Positions 10,251-19,637 are shown, counted from the stretch's first letter. The stretch: DNA of 64,000 nucleotides from Advenella alkanexedens (GCF_019132845.1 NZ_JAHSPR010000003.1:186001-250000), one strand, 5' to 3'. The notes: generated from the sequence alone by a model not told the origin. A program made the numbers and translations.

Positions 10251-11828
10251 ATGAAACAAAAACTGTTGGCTGCCTGTCTTGTAAGCGTTTTGACGACCAC
10301 CCTGTCTGGTCCCGCTTTAGCTGAAAAGGTGCTGCGCCTGAACAACACCGAGGAACCGACCTCATTGCATCCGGCCGCCGGTTTCAACCTGATTTCCTGG
10401 GAACCGCTCAACAACCTGGTTGAGGGCCTGGTCAGGCTCGATGAGCAGCATCTGGCAGCCCCGGCCACCGCCGAAAGCTGGCAGGTTTCCGATGATGGAA
10501 AAACCTATACCTTCAAGTTGCGTGCCAACGCCAGGTGGTCCAATGGCGACCCGGTAACAGCCCATGATTTCGTTTACGGCTGGACCCACATGCTGGCTCC
10601 TGAAACCGCTTCACCAGCCGCTTTTCTGGCTTACCCCATTGCCGGTGCCAAAGCCTTCAACGAGGGCAAAGGCCAGGATCCGGGCATCAGGGCACTGGAT
10701 GATCACACCCTGGAAATCACACTGGAAGCACCCAATGTCTCTTTCCTTAATGTCATAACCAATCCGAACTTCGCACCCCTTAACCGGAAAGTGGCCCAGG
10801 CCAACCCAACATGGCATACCGAAGCCAAGACCTATGTAAGTAACGGGCCTTTTTTGCTAAAAGACTGGAAACATGCGCAAAACATGCGCTTTGAAAAAAA
10901 CCCGCATTACTGGGATGCCGCCAGTGTACAAATTGATGCCGTGGATTTTGCCATGGTCAATGACCCGAACACCTCGTATCAGATGTATCGCACCGGCGAA
11001 CTGGACATGACACCCTCGCCCCTGCCATCCGCCCTGTATGATAAAGTCAAAGACCATAAAGACTTCAGGAATGTACCGCAGGCCGGCGGTTATTTCTTCC
11101 GCTTCAATACCCAAATGCCCCCTTTCCAGAATGCGGATATCCGCAAGGCATTTGCCTTGGCCGTCAACCAGGAAGACATTGTGAAATATGTCACCAAACA
11201 GGGACGCCAGGCCGCCTACGGTTTTGTGGCACCGGGTTTTACCGGCCCCAATGGCAAAGATTTCCGTGAAGAAAGCGGCCATCTGCTAAGCACCAACCCG
11301 GAAGCCGCCAAACAACACCTTGCCAAGGGTATGGCCGATGAAAATTACCAAACCCTGCCCCCTGTCACCCTTAGCTATATCAACAACCCCAGCGACCGGA
11401 AAATTGCCGAGGCCATACAAAACATGTACCGGGAAACCCTGGGTGTGGATATCCAGCTGCAAAGCATTGAAAGCAAGGTTTTTTATGCCAAGCAACGCGG
11501 GCTTGAACTGCAATTCTCACGCAGTTCTTTCGTCAATGATTATGCCGACCCTTACAACTCACTGGAAAGTTTCCTGGGCAACTCGTCCATGAACCGCACC
11601 GGTTGGGTCAACCCTGAATACGACAGTCTGGTTAACCAGGCGAACACCGAGCCGGATGCCCAAAAACGCTGGGATCTGCTTTTACAGGCTGAAAAGATCC
11701 TGTTTGACGAAATGCCCATTTTTCCGCTTTTTTTCTATAATCAAATTTATCTGCAAAAAGAAAATATCAGTGGAATACTGCGTCATCCCGTTGGCTATAT
11801 CGACTTGAAATACACCCAAATTAAATAA
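10251..11828 (+). CDS. oppA: Oligopeptide ABC transporter, periplasmic binding protein (OppA type)
   Basis: A 525-residue family 5 solute-binding protein. An N-terminal signal peptide ends in G-P-A-L-A before E-K-V-L-R-L-N-N; no lipobox is seen, so it should be a soluble periplasmic receptor. The SBP_bac_5 features are N-N-x-x-E-P-x-S-L-H-P near residue 30 and F-A-L-A-V-N-Q-E-D-I-V near residue 300. It ends the opp operon, with 45 bases after oppD and an AAGGA ribosome site. Placing the receptor last differs from E. coli oppABCDF. It could equally bind murein peptides, as MppA does. Confidence 0.9.
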   Translation: MKQKLLAACLVSVLTTTLSGPALAEKVLRLNNTEEPTSLHPAAGFNLISWEPLNNLVEGLVRLDEQHLAAPATAESWQVSDDGKTYTFKLRANARWSNGDPVTAHDFVYGWTHMLAPETASPAAFLAYPIAGAKAFNEGKGQDPGIRALDDHTLEITLEAPNVSFLNVITNPNFAPLNRKVAQANPTWHTEAKTYVSNGPFLLKDWKHAQNMRFEKNPHYWDAASVQIDAVDFAMVNDPNTSYQMYRTGELDMTPSPLPSALYDKVKDHKDFRNVPQAGGYFFRFNTQMPPFQNADIRKAFALAVNQEDIVKYVTKQGRQAAYGFVAPGFTGPNGKDFREESGHLLSTNPEAAKQHLAKGMADENYQTLPPVTLSYINNPSDRKIAEAIQNMYRETLGVDIQLQSIESKVFYAKQRGLELQFSRSSFVNDYADPYNSLESFLGNSSMNRTGWVNPEYDSLVNQANTEPDAQKRWDLLLQAEKILFDEMPIFPLFFYNQIYLQKENISGILRHPVGYIDLKYTQIK

Positions 11829-11843
11829 AAGTAAGGAATACTC

Positions 11844-12347
11844 ATGATTGACCTCATTATTGCCGATTTGGAAAACCCGGCTCACGCTGCGGCAATATTA
11901 ACTGTCTTGAATGATTACGCTTCCGACCCCTCCGGCGGTGGGCAGGAGTTATCAGCCCATGTACAGAAAAACCTGATTTCCTCCCTGAAAAAACGCAGCA
12001 ATATCTACACGATTCTCGCTTTCCGCCAACAACAGCCTGCTGGAATAGCCTTATGCATGGAAGGCTTCTCCACTTTTACCTGCAAACCCCTGCTTAATAT
12101 CCAGGACTTTGCGGTGTTAAGGCCCTATCGTGGCCAGGGTATTGGCAAGCTCATGCTTGGCCGGGTCAAACAACTGGCCAAAAACCTGGGTTGCTGCAAA
12201 ATCACCCTTAAAGTCCTTGAAGGCAATACGGCGGCACGTCAGCTCTACGAAGAAGAGGGATTCCTGGACAGCCACATCAACCCTGCCCTGGGAAAAGCAC
12301 TGTTCATGCAATTTCCCATGGAAACAGAACGAGCGACAACTGACTGA
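11844..12347 (+). CDS. GNAT family N-acetyltransferase
   Basis: A 167-residue acetyl-CoA-dependent transferase. The acetyl-CoA binding motif A appears as R-P-Y-R-G-Q-G-I-G-K-L-M-L near residue 95 and motif B as N-T-A-A-R-Q-L-Y-E-E-E-G-F near residue 132. The ATG follows TAAGGA. It is 15 bases from oppA and could be read through from the opp operon, where it might acetylate an amino compound or a peptide end. The substrate is not predictable. Confidence 0.85.
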   Translation: MIDLIIADLENPAHAAAILTVLNDYASDPSGGGQELSAHVQKNLISSLKKRSNIYTILAFRQQQPAGIALCMEGFSTFTCKPLLNIQDFAVLRPYRGQGIGKLMLGRVKQLAKNLGCCKITLKVLEGNTAARQLYEEEGFLDSHINPALGKALFMQFPMETERATTD

Positions 12348-12485
12348 TTCTACTGTTTTTTTCAATAGGTTTCCAAAAAGCGTCATAGCCAAATCTGGAA
12401 ACATCTGTTGCGGACAATAACAATCCGTTCTCCTTACATTTGAGATGATGAGCTTGACAGCGTTTGACATTGCAAGGAGTTGATG

Positions 12486-12839
12486 ATGAACCTCAAAAGC
12501 CAAAGTCGCATTATTCTGATTGGGCTGTTCAGCCTGGCTATTACCGGATGTGCCGGATATGACCGGTATGGCTACAACAGCAACCAACGTACAACCGCCA
12601 CCGTAGGTGGTGCCGCACTGGGTGGTTTGGCGGGTGCCGTGGTTTCCGAAGGTGACCCTTTGGTGACTGTAGGTGGTGCAGCCCTTGGAGGCCTGATCGG
12701 CAATCAGCTTTACCGGGATGATGACCGTTCATACCGCCGTAGCCGCGATCGTGATAACCGGTACTACCGACGCACGTACGATAACAACCGCCGCTACCAG
12801 AACAATCGTCAATACCGGGACCGCCGATATTGGGAATGA
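12486..12839 (+). CDS. Glycine-zipper outer-membrane lipoprotein
   Basis: A small protein of about 117 residues with a lipoprotein signal (L-A-I-T-G-C) that predicts a lipid-modified Cys. It then has two glycine-rich zipper segments, V-G-G-A-A-L-G-G-L-A-G and V-G-G-A-A-L-G-G-L-I-G, and a C-terminal tail extremely rich in Arg, Asp, Tyr and Asn. This matches the glycine zipper 2TM lipoproteins (SlyB/YmgG-like). AAGGAG at 12474-12479 favours the ATG at 12486 over that at 12483. A TTGACA box lies at 12454. Function unknown; envelope integrity is the usual suggestion for the family. Confidence 0.75.
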   Translation: MNLKSQSRIILIGLFSLAITGCAGYDRYGYNSNQRTTATVGGAALGGLAGAVVSEGDPLVTVGGAALGGLIGNQLYRDDDRSYRRSRDRDNRYYRRTYDNNRRYQNNRQYRDRRYWE

Positions 12840-12881
12840 TTTTCCCGTTCCACACTAAGGCCAGCCAGCCTGTTATTGGCT

Positions 12882-12926
12882 GAAAACGCCCTGGCAGGAA
12901 GACATTCCAGGTACCAGGGCGTTTTC
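12882..12926. terminator. Bidirectional intrinsic terminator
   Basis: GAAAACGCCCTGG (12882-12894) and CCAGGGCGTTTTC (12914-12926) are perfect 13-bp arms with A- and T-runs at their ends. The hairpin sits between the convergent lipoprotein and copper-chaperone genes and can end transcription in both directions. Confidence 0.8.
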
Positions 12927-12952
12927 ATATCATGCTGATAGGTCAATGGCAT

Positions 12953-13159
12953 TCAAATCACATCATAGCCGGCGTCTTCGATGGCTTGCCGGATTTGTGC
13001 CATGCTGACCTGGCCATTGGTGCTGACTTTCACCGTTTTTTCTTCAAGACTGACCTGGGCAGCTTCTACACCCTTTATTTCCTCCAGGGCTTTCTTGACA
13101 TGGGCAACACAATTGCCGCAGCTCATGCCATCCACCTTAAATTCCAATTCCTTTTCCAT
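12953..13159 (-). CDS. copZ: Copper chaperone / heavy-metal-associated domain protein (CopZ type)
   Basis: A 68-residue single-domain protein with the metal site G-M-S-C-G-N-C near residue 12, a beta-alpha-beta-beta-alpha-beta pattern and no membrane segment. Proteins of this kind carry Cu(I) in the cytosol to a CopA-type ATPase; no such ATPase lies in the window. The promoter upstream is of the MerR/CueR kind (see 13202-13232), which supports copper rather than mercury. The symbol is by family resemblance. Confidence 0.85.
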   Translation of the reverse strand: MEKELEFKVDGMSCGNCVAHVKKALEEIKGVEAAQVSLEEKTVKVSTNGQVSMAQIRQAIEDAGYDVI

Positions 13160-13201
13160 GATGGTTTCCTATTGCTTAAACAAGATTGAAAATACACGCC
13201 T

Positions 13202-13232
13202 ATCTTAAACCTTCCCACAAGGGTAATGTCAA
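13202..13232 (-). promoter_or_regulatory. CueR-type (MerR family) copper-responsive promoter of the chaperone gene
   Basis: On the minus strand, TTGACA (13227-13232) and TAAGAT (13202-13207) are separated by 19 bases, the over-long spacer typical of MerR-family promoters. The spacer holds ACCCTT and AAGGTT as a near-palindrome, closely like the known CueR site of E. coli copA. No cueR gene is seen in this window. Confidence 0.7.
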
Positions 13233-13289
13233 GACAGACCCCTTCCCGTCTGCCGCCCATTTACAAGGCATCAACGCCGTTATCTGCCA

Positions 13290-14042
13290 TTAACCGCCGT
13301 GCAATATCCTGGCCACCCGGTTTTCATGCTGGCCATCCATTTCACCGGGCAAGATGATGCGGCCATCCAGGGCCGTAACCCCCCGATAACCCACCGCAAA
13401 GGTACGAAAGCCCATACGTGCATAATGAGCGCTGTAATCGTAATTATCATGATGATGGCCATGAAAATGCGTATGCACGCCCAAATGACGGGCCAGCTCA
13501 TCGAGCACCTGAAAGCCGAAACGGTTACACGAGGGCGCCTCATGCGTCACCAGTACATCGGCTTTCTCTTTTAACAGGGCCTCGTACTCGGAAGGAAAAA
13601 TCGTGCTGCGATGCCGCAGATTCACGCCATTGCGCCAGCTGGCACGGAAACCGCCCCCGGCAATAAACGCCTCAGGAGAATAAAAATTCCAGCCAGGCTT
13701 GGCCGGATCCCAGATTTTTCCGCGAAAGACCCCTCCCAGGCCGGCAATCCGCACTCCCGCCACCTCACACACCCGGCCGCTTAAATTACGGTGTTTCAAT
13801 TCGGAAAGGAACAGATTGTCGTATTGCTGTTCGGTGTCGGTATCGTGATTGCCGTGAATCCACCAGACCTCAGTCAGATTGATGATATCGGCCAGTTGTT
13901 CATGAAACGGATACGGTGTTTGTATATCTCCCAGAAACACAATGGCCTGGGGTTTGATTTGCCTGACAATCTCAGTGCAATGATCAAATCCGCCATGCGT
14001 ATCTCCAAAGAAAAGAATTTTATTGTTTGTATCCATAAACAT
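13290..14042 (-). CDS. Metallophosphoesterase (calcineurin-like)
   Basis: A 250-residue protein with the full set of two-metal phosphoesterase motifs: F-G-D-T-H-G-G near residue 13, F-L-G-D-I near residue 36, H-G-N-H-D near residue 60 and H-G-H-H-H-D near residue 205. It has no signal peptide, so it acts in the cytoplasm. Possible targets are phosphoproteins, nucleotides or other phosphoesters; the sequence does not decide. It stands alone, followed by the copper chaperone after about 130 bases. Confidence 0.8.
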   Translation of the reverse strand: MFMDTNNKILFFGDTHGGFDHCTEIVRQIKPQAIVFLGDIQTPYPFHEQLADIINLTEVWWIHGNHDTDTEQQYDNLFLSELKHRNLSGRVCEVAGVRIAGLGGVFRGKIWDPAKPGWNFYSPEAFIAGGGFRASWRNGVNLRHRSTIFPSEYEALLKEKADVLVTHEAPSCNRFGFQVLDELARHLGVHTHFHGHHHDNYDYSAHYARMGFRTFAVGYRGVTALDGRIILPGEMDGQHENRVARILHGG

Positions 14043-14593
14043 TCATTTGGCGTCTGTTTCGTTGAGAAGACCATGAATCTGACCGCTCCCATCCTCCTGC
14101 CCCTAATCATAGCTTAATTTGGCCTTTCATTAAGGGCAATCCCGCCACAAATTGCCAGACGTGTTCCAGGCAGTCATTTCCTTTGGCTGAAATCACAGTG
14201 CAACCCACACGGGCCACCCAAAAAAGCATGATGAAAAAACCAGAAAATAAATATTCACGGAAAAAAAATAATTCTATTTTTTACCTGTCAAAATTTCAAA
14301 AACAAATAACTTTAAATATTAAATAATTATTTAATTACATATTAAACAAAATAAATTAAATGGAAATATTTGATAAATATGATTATTTTTGTTAAACTGA
14401 CGGTCTATAAAATTTATATATTCAAATTGTGTTCATCATGTCACTCACATGATTTAACCTGTCAATGGGTAAATTTATTTCACCCTTCAATTAATGTTGG
14501 TATGTATCGACGGCAGCGCCGTTTTCCGCACACCCTCTTTGGCAAGCACAGTTATTCTTCAGTAACCTGCGAAACTTAAGGAGGCTTAGCGCC
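14043..14593. promoter_or_regulatory. Long AT-rich leader region upstream of proX
   Basis: This 551-base gap has no convincing gene. The first third is of average composition; 14240-14480 is very A/T-rich with many A and T runs, as is usual for osmotically controlled promoters with curved DNA. AAGGAGG at 14578-14584 is the ribosome site of proX. I could not define a specific promoter. Confidence 0.4.
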
Positions 14594-15601
14594 ATGCTTA
14601 AACCTAATAAACTCCTCTCAGCAACCATTTTTTCAATGGCTATCCTGGGCCTGGCCCAATCTGCCCAGGCTGCTGACACCCCTCAATGTGAAGTTAACCG
14701 CCCCATCAATATTGGTGGCATGAATTGGGAATCCAATCTTATCCTGGCGGATATCGAAAGCTATATCCTGCAAAAAGGCTATGGCTGCAAAACCGATATC
14801 CTGCCCACCGAAACCCTGCCCGCCATTGCCGCCCTTGAGCGCGGCAACCTGGATGTCAAGCCCGAAGTCTGGCTCAATAGTGTGCGTGACCCATGGGAAA
14901 AGGCCGTCCAGTCAGGCAAAGTCAAAAAAACCGGCGATATTTTCACCGGTGGTGAAGCCTGGTTCATTCCCAAATACACGGCGGAAAAATACCCCGACCT
15001 GAAAACCGCTGCCGATCTGGTCAAATACAAAGACAAATTCAAAGATCCCGAAGACCCCTCCAAAGGCCGCATTTACGGTTGCCCGGCCGGTTGGGGCTGT
15101 GAAGTCGTTACCAACAACCTGCATAAAGCCTTCAATCTTGAAGACAGCTTCAATATGTACTCACCCGGCACCGGTGCGGCACAAAAAGCGGCCCTGACCT
15201 CTGCCTACAAACGCAAACAGGACTTTGTTTTCTACTACTGGTTCCCGACACCGCTGGTCAGTTCCCTGGAACTGGTTCAGCTTGAAATGCCGCCATACGA
15301 TGAAGAAAAAAACCGCTGCCTGACTTCCCTGAACTGTGAAAATCCACAACCGGCAGCCTATCCTGAAAACCCGGTCTTCACCGGCATTAACGTGGAGTTT
15401 GCCAATCAGGCGCCCAAACTGGCCGAATTTTTCTCTAAAGTAAAACTCCCTCTTCCCGTCCTGGATGCCGCCATGGCACGCATGGAAGAAACCGGGGATG
15501 ATCCACGCGATATTGCGCTGTGGTTCCTGAAAAACCATGCCGACACATGGACACAATGGGTTCCCGAAGACGTGGCACAACGCGTCCAATCCTCCCTGTA
15601 A
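14594..15601 (+). CDS. proX: Glycine betaine/proline ABC transporter, periplasmic binding protein
   Basis: A 335-residue ProX-type receptor with a signal peptide ending S-A-Q-A before A-D-T-P. The OpuAC domain begins with I-N-I-G-G-M-N-W-E, and several Trp and Tyr residues that could form the cation cage are present (for example W-L-N-S, G-W-G-C and Y-Y-W-F). It captures osmoprotectants such as glycine betaine in the periplasm. It is first in proX-W-V, whereas E. coli has V-W-X. The perfect AAGGAGG ribosome site suggests high expression. Confidence 0.93.
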   Translation: MLKPNKLLSATIFSMAILGLAQSAQAADTPQCEVNRPINIGGMNWESNLILADIESYILQKGYGCKTDILPTETLPAIAALERGNLDVKPEVWLNSVRDPWEKAVQSGKVKKTGDIFTGGEAWFIPKYTAEKYPDLKTAADLVKYKDKFKDPEDPSKGRIYGCPAGWGCEVVTNNLHKAFNLEDSFNMYSPGTGAAQKAALTSAYKRKQDFVFYYWFPTPLVSSLELVQLEMPPYDEEKNRCLTSLNCENPQPAAYPENPVFTGINVEFANQAPKLAEFFSKVKLPLPVLDAAMARMEETGDDPRDIALWFLKNHADTWTQWVPEDVAQRVQSSL

Positions 15602-15632
15602 GAATTACCGTCACAATAAAAAACAACGGCTT

Positions 15633-15666
15633 CCGGCCCGTTTCCCTTCCACGGGAACCGGGCTGG
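15633..15666 (+). other. Strong intercistronic hairpin between proX and proW
   Basis: Arms at 15633-15646 and 15653-15666 pair over 12 of 14 positions around a 6-base loop and are G/C-rich, without a T-run. Such a stem can protect the 3' end of the receptor message, so that proX is made in excess over the permease genes. This is an inference from position and strength. Confidence 0.5.
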
Positions 15667-15702
15667 TCGCGGTTGCTCTTCCATCTAAAAAACGGATAAC
15701 TT

Positions 15703-16560
15703 ATGTTTCCAGAACTCATTTCCCCTCGTGGCATACGTGACGGTATTGACAACTTTGTCGATACCCTGGTCATGAACTATGCCGATACCCTTAACAGCCT
15801 GGCAGAACCCTTCCTGACCGCCCTGGTCTGGCTTGAACAATTATTACGGAATGCGCCCTGGTGGAGCGTCATTATTGCCACCATGCTAATTGCCTATGGC
15901 ATGAGCCGCCGCCTCAGTTTCAGCCTGGGTATGGGTGTGCTGCTATTCCTGCTGGGTGCACTTGGCCTGTGGGACGCCGGCATGCAAACGCTCTCGCTCA
16001 TGATCATGGCCACCGGACTTTCCATCCTTATCGGTATTCCCTTGGGCATTCTCATGGCTAAATTCGACCGGTTCCGCGCCATCATGCTCCCCGTGCTGGA
16101 CATCATGCAAACCATGCCCAGCTTTGTTTACCTGATCCCTGTCGTGATGCTGTTCGGCTTGGGTAAAATTCCGGCTATTATCGCCACCGTCATTTATGCC
16201 GTACCACCGGTTATCCGCTTAACCGACCTTGGCATCCGTCTGGTTGACGCCGAAGTGCTGGAAGCCTCCAAGGCCTTTGGTGCCTCTGGCACACAACAGT
16301 TGTTTGGTGTGCAAATTCCCCTGGCCCTGCCCAACATCATGGCCGGTATTAACCAAACCACCATGATGGCGCTTTCCATGGTGGTGATTGCCTCCATGAT
16401 TGGTGCCCGCGGGCTGGGTTATGAGGTCTTGCTGGGCATTAACCGCCTGGAAGTGGGCCGCGGCCTGCTGGCAGGATTGGGGATTGTCATTCTTGCCGTG
16501 CTATTTGACCGCATTACCCAGTCTTATGGAAAACGCAAACAGATCAGGGGTACACAATGA
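15703..16560 (+). CDS. proW: Glycine betaine/proline ABC transporter, permease
   Basis: A 285-residue permease with hydrophobic helices and the BPD_transp_1 loop near residue 185 (E-V-L-E-A-S-K-A-F-G-A-S). It starts 101 bases after proX, behind the hairpin. N-terminal residues 1-50 are amphipathic, as in ProW proteins. The stop overlaps the proV start (ATGA at 16557-16560). Confidence 0.93.
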   Translation: MFPELISPRGIRDGIDNFVDTLVMNYADTLNSLAEPFLTALVWLEQLLRNAPWWSVIIATMLIAYGMSRRLSFSLGMGVLLFLLGALGLWDAGMQTLSLMIMATGLSILIGIPLGILMAKFDRFRAIMLPVLDIMQTMPSFVYLIPVVMLFGLGKIPAIIATVIYAVPPVIRLTDLGIRLVDAEVLEASKAFGASGTQQLFGVQIPLALPNIMAGINQTTMMALSMVVIASMIGARGLGYEVLLGINRLEVGRGLLAGLGIVILAVLFDRITQSYGKRKQIRGTQ

Positions 16561-17849
16561 GCAAAATAGAAGTCAGGAATATCTACAAAATATTCGGCAA
16601 ACAGCCGGAAAAATGGCTGGATGCCGTCAAACGGGGCATGAGCAAAGAAGAGTTGCTAACCCAAAGCCAGCATACCCTGGGCCTGAAAGATATTTCCCTG
16701 AATATTGAAGAAGGCAGCATTTATGTCATTATGGGCCTGTCCGGTTCGGGAAAATCCACGTTAATCCGCCACTTCAACCGGCTTATCGAACCCACCGCCG
16801 GCCAGATCCTGGTTGATGGCACCGATGTGATGAAACTGGGCAAAAAAGAACTGGAAAAATTCCGCCAGAAAACCATGAGTATGGTGTTCCAGCGCTTTGG
16901 CCTGCTGCCCCATAAAACCACCCTGGAAAACGCCGCCTACGGACTGATTATCCAGGGAGTTGACAAAGACAAGGCACAGGAAACCGCCCGTTACTGGCTT
17001 GAACAGGTTGGCCTGGCCGGTTTTGAAAACCAATACCCCAGCCAGCTGTCCGGCGGCATGCAACAGCGGGTTGGCCTGGCACGGGCCTTGGCCACCGATG
17101 CTGAAATATTGCTCATGGATGAAGCTTTTTCAGCGCTTGACCCTCTCATTCGCCGGGAAATGCAAAACCAGCTGCTGGAGCTGCAATCGCGCCTGAACAA
17201 AACCATCGTGTTCATTACCCACGACCTGGATGAGGCGCTGCGGCTGGGCAACCGGATTGCCATCCTAAAGGACGGAGAACTGATCCAGGAGGGCACACCC
17301 GAAGATATCCTGCTCTCACCCAACAATGAGTATGTCGAGGCATTCCTGCAGGATGTCAACCGCAGCAAGATCCTGAATGCGGGCCATGCCGTCAACCAAA
17401 CCCGTTTGACCCTGTCCATGCGGACCCGTCCAACACTGGCACTGGAAAGAATGAAACAGTACGATTACCAATTTGCCCCCGTGCTTGATGGTAATCTGAT
17501 TGCCGGCATCCTGCATTTTAGCGATGCCGAACAGGCGGTCAGAAGCGGGCTGCGTGATATTTCCAGTCTGGTCAAGGATATTATCAGTGTGCCGGCCAGC
17601 ACCGGCCTGGATGCCGTCCTGACCCATATGCTGCAGTCTGATCAGCCGCTGGCCGTTACCGATGAAAATGATGAATTCATAGGCATGATGTCACGCACCA
17701 AGGTCGTGGAACTGGTCACTACGGACAACGCCAATACCGAGAACGGCAATGATGCTGGCAGCACCCCTGAAAATCCAGACAGCAACAGCGACACTGACGG
17801 CACTTCAGATACCAACAGTCATGCGGACGATCAGGATAAAAGCGCCTGA
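16557..17849 (+). CDS. proV: Glycine betaine/proline ABC transporter, ATP-binding protein with CBS domains
   Basis: A 430-residue ATPase with Walker A (G-L-S-G-S-G-K-S-T) near residue 60, signature L-S-G-G-M-Q-Q-R-V-G near residue 162 and Walker B (I-L-L-M-D-E-A-F-S-A-L-D-P). After residue 280 come two CBS-like repeats, used in related transporters to sense ionic strength. The last 40 or so residues are an unusual tail almost entirely of Asn, Asp, Ser, Thr, Gly and Glu. Members usually end soon after the CBS pair, so this acidic tail is odd. It could affect osmosensing. Confidence 0.93.
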   Translation: MSKIEVRNIYKIFGKQPEKWLDAVKRGMSKEELLTQSQHTLGLKDISLNIEEGSIYVIMGLSGSGKSTLIRHFNRLIEPTAGQILVDGTDVMKLGKKELEKFRQKTMSMVFQRFGLLPHKTTLENAAYGLIIQGVDKDKAQETARYWLEQVGLAGFENQYPSQLSGGMQQRVGLARALATDAEILLMDEAFSALDPLIRREMQNQLLELQSRLNKTIVFITHDLDEALRLGNRIAILKDGELIQEGTPEDILLSPNNEYVEAFLQDVNRSKILNAGHAVNQTRLTLSMRTRPTLALERMKQYDYQFAPVLDGNLIAGILHFSDAEQAVRSGLRDISSLVKDIISVPASTGLDAVLTHMLQSDQPLAVTDENDEFIGMMSRTKVVELVTTDNANTENGNDAGSTPENPDSNSDTDGTSDTNSHADDQDKSA

Positions 17850-17879
17850 TACGGTCCCTATATGGCACATAATGGCAAA

Positions 17880-17917
17880 CAGCCCCTTGAATGTAATGCT
17901 CAAGGGGCTGTTTTTTT
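17880..17917 (+). terminator. Intrinsic terminator of proXWV
   Basis: CAGCCCCTTGA (17880-17890) and TCAAGGGGCTG (17900-17910) are perfect 11-bp arms, followed directly by seven T. This is a textbook Rho-independent terminator; it also lies beyond the convergent ABC-2 genes. Confidence 0.92.
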
Positions 17918-17934
17918 GTGACCGACAATCACAG

Positions 17935-18696
17935 TTATTGCTTAAGCTTGTAACCGGTCCTGAACAGCCAGGCAATAAAGCCAAGGCAAACAAACAGGAA
18001 CACCACGATCATGCCCAGGCTGATATGGTGATTAACATCGGATACACCGTAAAAACTCCAGCGAAAACCGCTAATCAAATAGACCACCGGGTTCAGCAAA
18101 GCAATTTTCTGCCAGAACTCGGGCAACATATTGATGGAATAAAACGCGCCACCCAGAAAAGTAAGCGGTGTGATCACCATTAACGGAATGATTTGCAGTT
18201 TTTCAAAGCCTTCCGCCCACAAGCCAATAATAAAACCGAACATGCTGAACGTGACCGCTGTCAGAAACAGGAACAGCAGCATCCAGACCGGGTGCTGTAT
18301 TTCATAATCCACAAACAGCCGTGCTGTTAATAATATCAACGCACCCACCATAACCGATTTGGTGGTTGCCGCCCCCACATAACCAACAACCACTTCCACA
18401 AAAGAGACCGGCGCCGACAGTATTTCGTAAATGGTTCCCGACCAGCGTGGCATGTAAATGCCAAACGAGGCATTGGAAATACTCTCGCTAAGCAGGGAAA
18501 GCATGATCAGGCCAGGTATGATGAACGCCCCGTAACTGACCCCGTCCACCTGCCCCATGCGCGAACCGATGGCCGCACCAAACACCACAAAGTACAGGGA
18601 AGTGGACAATACCGGCGAAGCAATGCTTTGCGTCAGGGTCCGGAAAGCCCGGTTCATTTCAAACAGGTAAATGGCTTTAATGGCATACCAATTCAT
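17935..18696 (-). CDS. ABC-2 type transporter permease
   Basis: A 253-residue integral membrane protein with six hydrophobic segments and the ABC2 motif region near residue 160-200 ([17 protein letters not shown]). It belongs to the YadH-like group of export permeases, which move lipids, polysaccharides or drugs out of the cell. The start overlaps the stop of the ATPase gene by four bases. The substrate cannot be told. Confidence 0.88.
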   Translation of the reverse strand: MNWYAIKAIYLFEMNRAFRTLTQSIASPVLSTSLYFVVFGAAIGSRMGQVDGVSYGAFIIPGLIMLSLLSESISNASFGIYMPRWSGTIYEILSAPVSFVEVVVGYVGAATTKSVMVGALILLTARLFVDYEIQHPVWMLLFLFLTAVTFSMFGFIIGLWAEGFEKLQIIPLMVITPLTFLGGAFYSINMLPEFWQKIALLNPVVYLISGFRWSFYGVSDVNHHISLGMIVVFLFVCLGFIAWLFRTGYKLKQ

Positions 18697-19637
18697 GACC
18701 GCTCCTTGACCAGATTGACAAAAATTTCCTCCAGTGAACTTTCCTTTGATTTCAGATCGGAGAATTCAATCTGCGATTGGCCCAGCCGTTTCAGAAATAA
18801 AGCGATATTACCGGAACCGCCCTGCTCCTGCTGGGTATCATAGCTATAAACCAGTGTTTTACCCCCATCGGCAAGACTCAACCGAAATGCTGCCAACTCG
18901 GGCGGAATAAACATCAGCGGAGTATTGAGCTGCACATGCAGCTCTTTTTTGCCCAACTGACGCATCAGAGTTGCTTTTTCTTCCACCAGCACAATTTCAC
19001 CATGATTGATCACCGCAATCCGGTCTGCCATATCTTCAGCTTCCTCAATGTAATGGGTGGTCAAAATAATGGTTACCCCGTTTTCCCGTAAACGACGCAC
19101 CATACGCCACATATCATGACGAAGTTCCACATCCACCCCTGCAGTGGGCTCATCCAGAAACAAAATGTCCGGTTCGTGGGCCAGGGCCTTGGCAATTAAC
19201 ACTCGCCGCTTCATACCTCCGGAAAGGCTCAAAAGCCTGTTCTTGCGTTTGTCCCATAATGACAGATCACGCAATACCTTTTCGATATAAGCCGGATTGG
19301 ACGGCTTGCCAAACAGTCCCCGACTGAAGCTGACAGTGGCCCAGACGGTTTCAAAAGCATCGGTATACAGCTCCTGGGGCACCAGACCAATCTTGGGGCG
19401 TATTTTCCTGGCATCCCGGACAATATCCATGCCATCAACAGTTACGCTGCCACCGGTCGCATTCAGCAAACCGGTCACGATGCCAATCAAGGTGGTTTTA
19501 CCGGCACCATTGGGCCCCAGCAAGGCCAGGATTTCCCCGCGCCGAATATCAAGACTGACCTTTTTAAGCGCACTAAAACCGTTTTTATATGTTTTGTCCA
19601 GTTCCCTGATGGACACAATCGTGTCTGCATTCTCCAT
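18693..19637 (-). CDS. ABC transporter ATP-binding protein (YadG-like exporter)
   Basis: An ATPase of about 314 residues from the ATG at 19637. An earlier in-frame codon at 19688 exists, but CAGGAAACAG in front of 19637 makes the later start more likely. Walker A is G-P-N-G-A-G-K-T-T near residue 39, the signature is L-S-G-G-M-K-R-R-V near residue 140 and Walker B is [12 protein letters not shown] near residue 158. The C-terminal 80 residues follow the pattern of YadG/DrrA export ATPases. Operon with the ABC-2 permease. Confidence 0.88.
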   Translation of the reverse strand: MENADTIVSIRELDKTYKNGFSALKKVSLDIRRGEILALLGPNGAGKTTLIGIVTGLLNATGGSVTVDGMDIVRDARKIRPKIGLVPQELYTDAFETVWATVSFSRGLFGKPSNPAYIEKVLRDLSLWDKRKNRLLSLSGGMKRRVLIAKALAHEPDILFLDEPTAGVDVELRHDMWRMVRRLRENGVTIILTTHYIEEAEDMADRIAVINHGEIVLVEEKATLMRQLGKKELHVQLNTPLMFIPPELAAFRLSLADGGKTLVYSYDTQQEQGGSGNIALFLKRLGQSQIEFSDLKSKESSLEEIFVNLVKERS

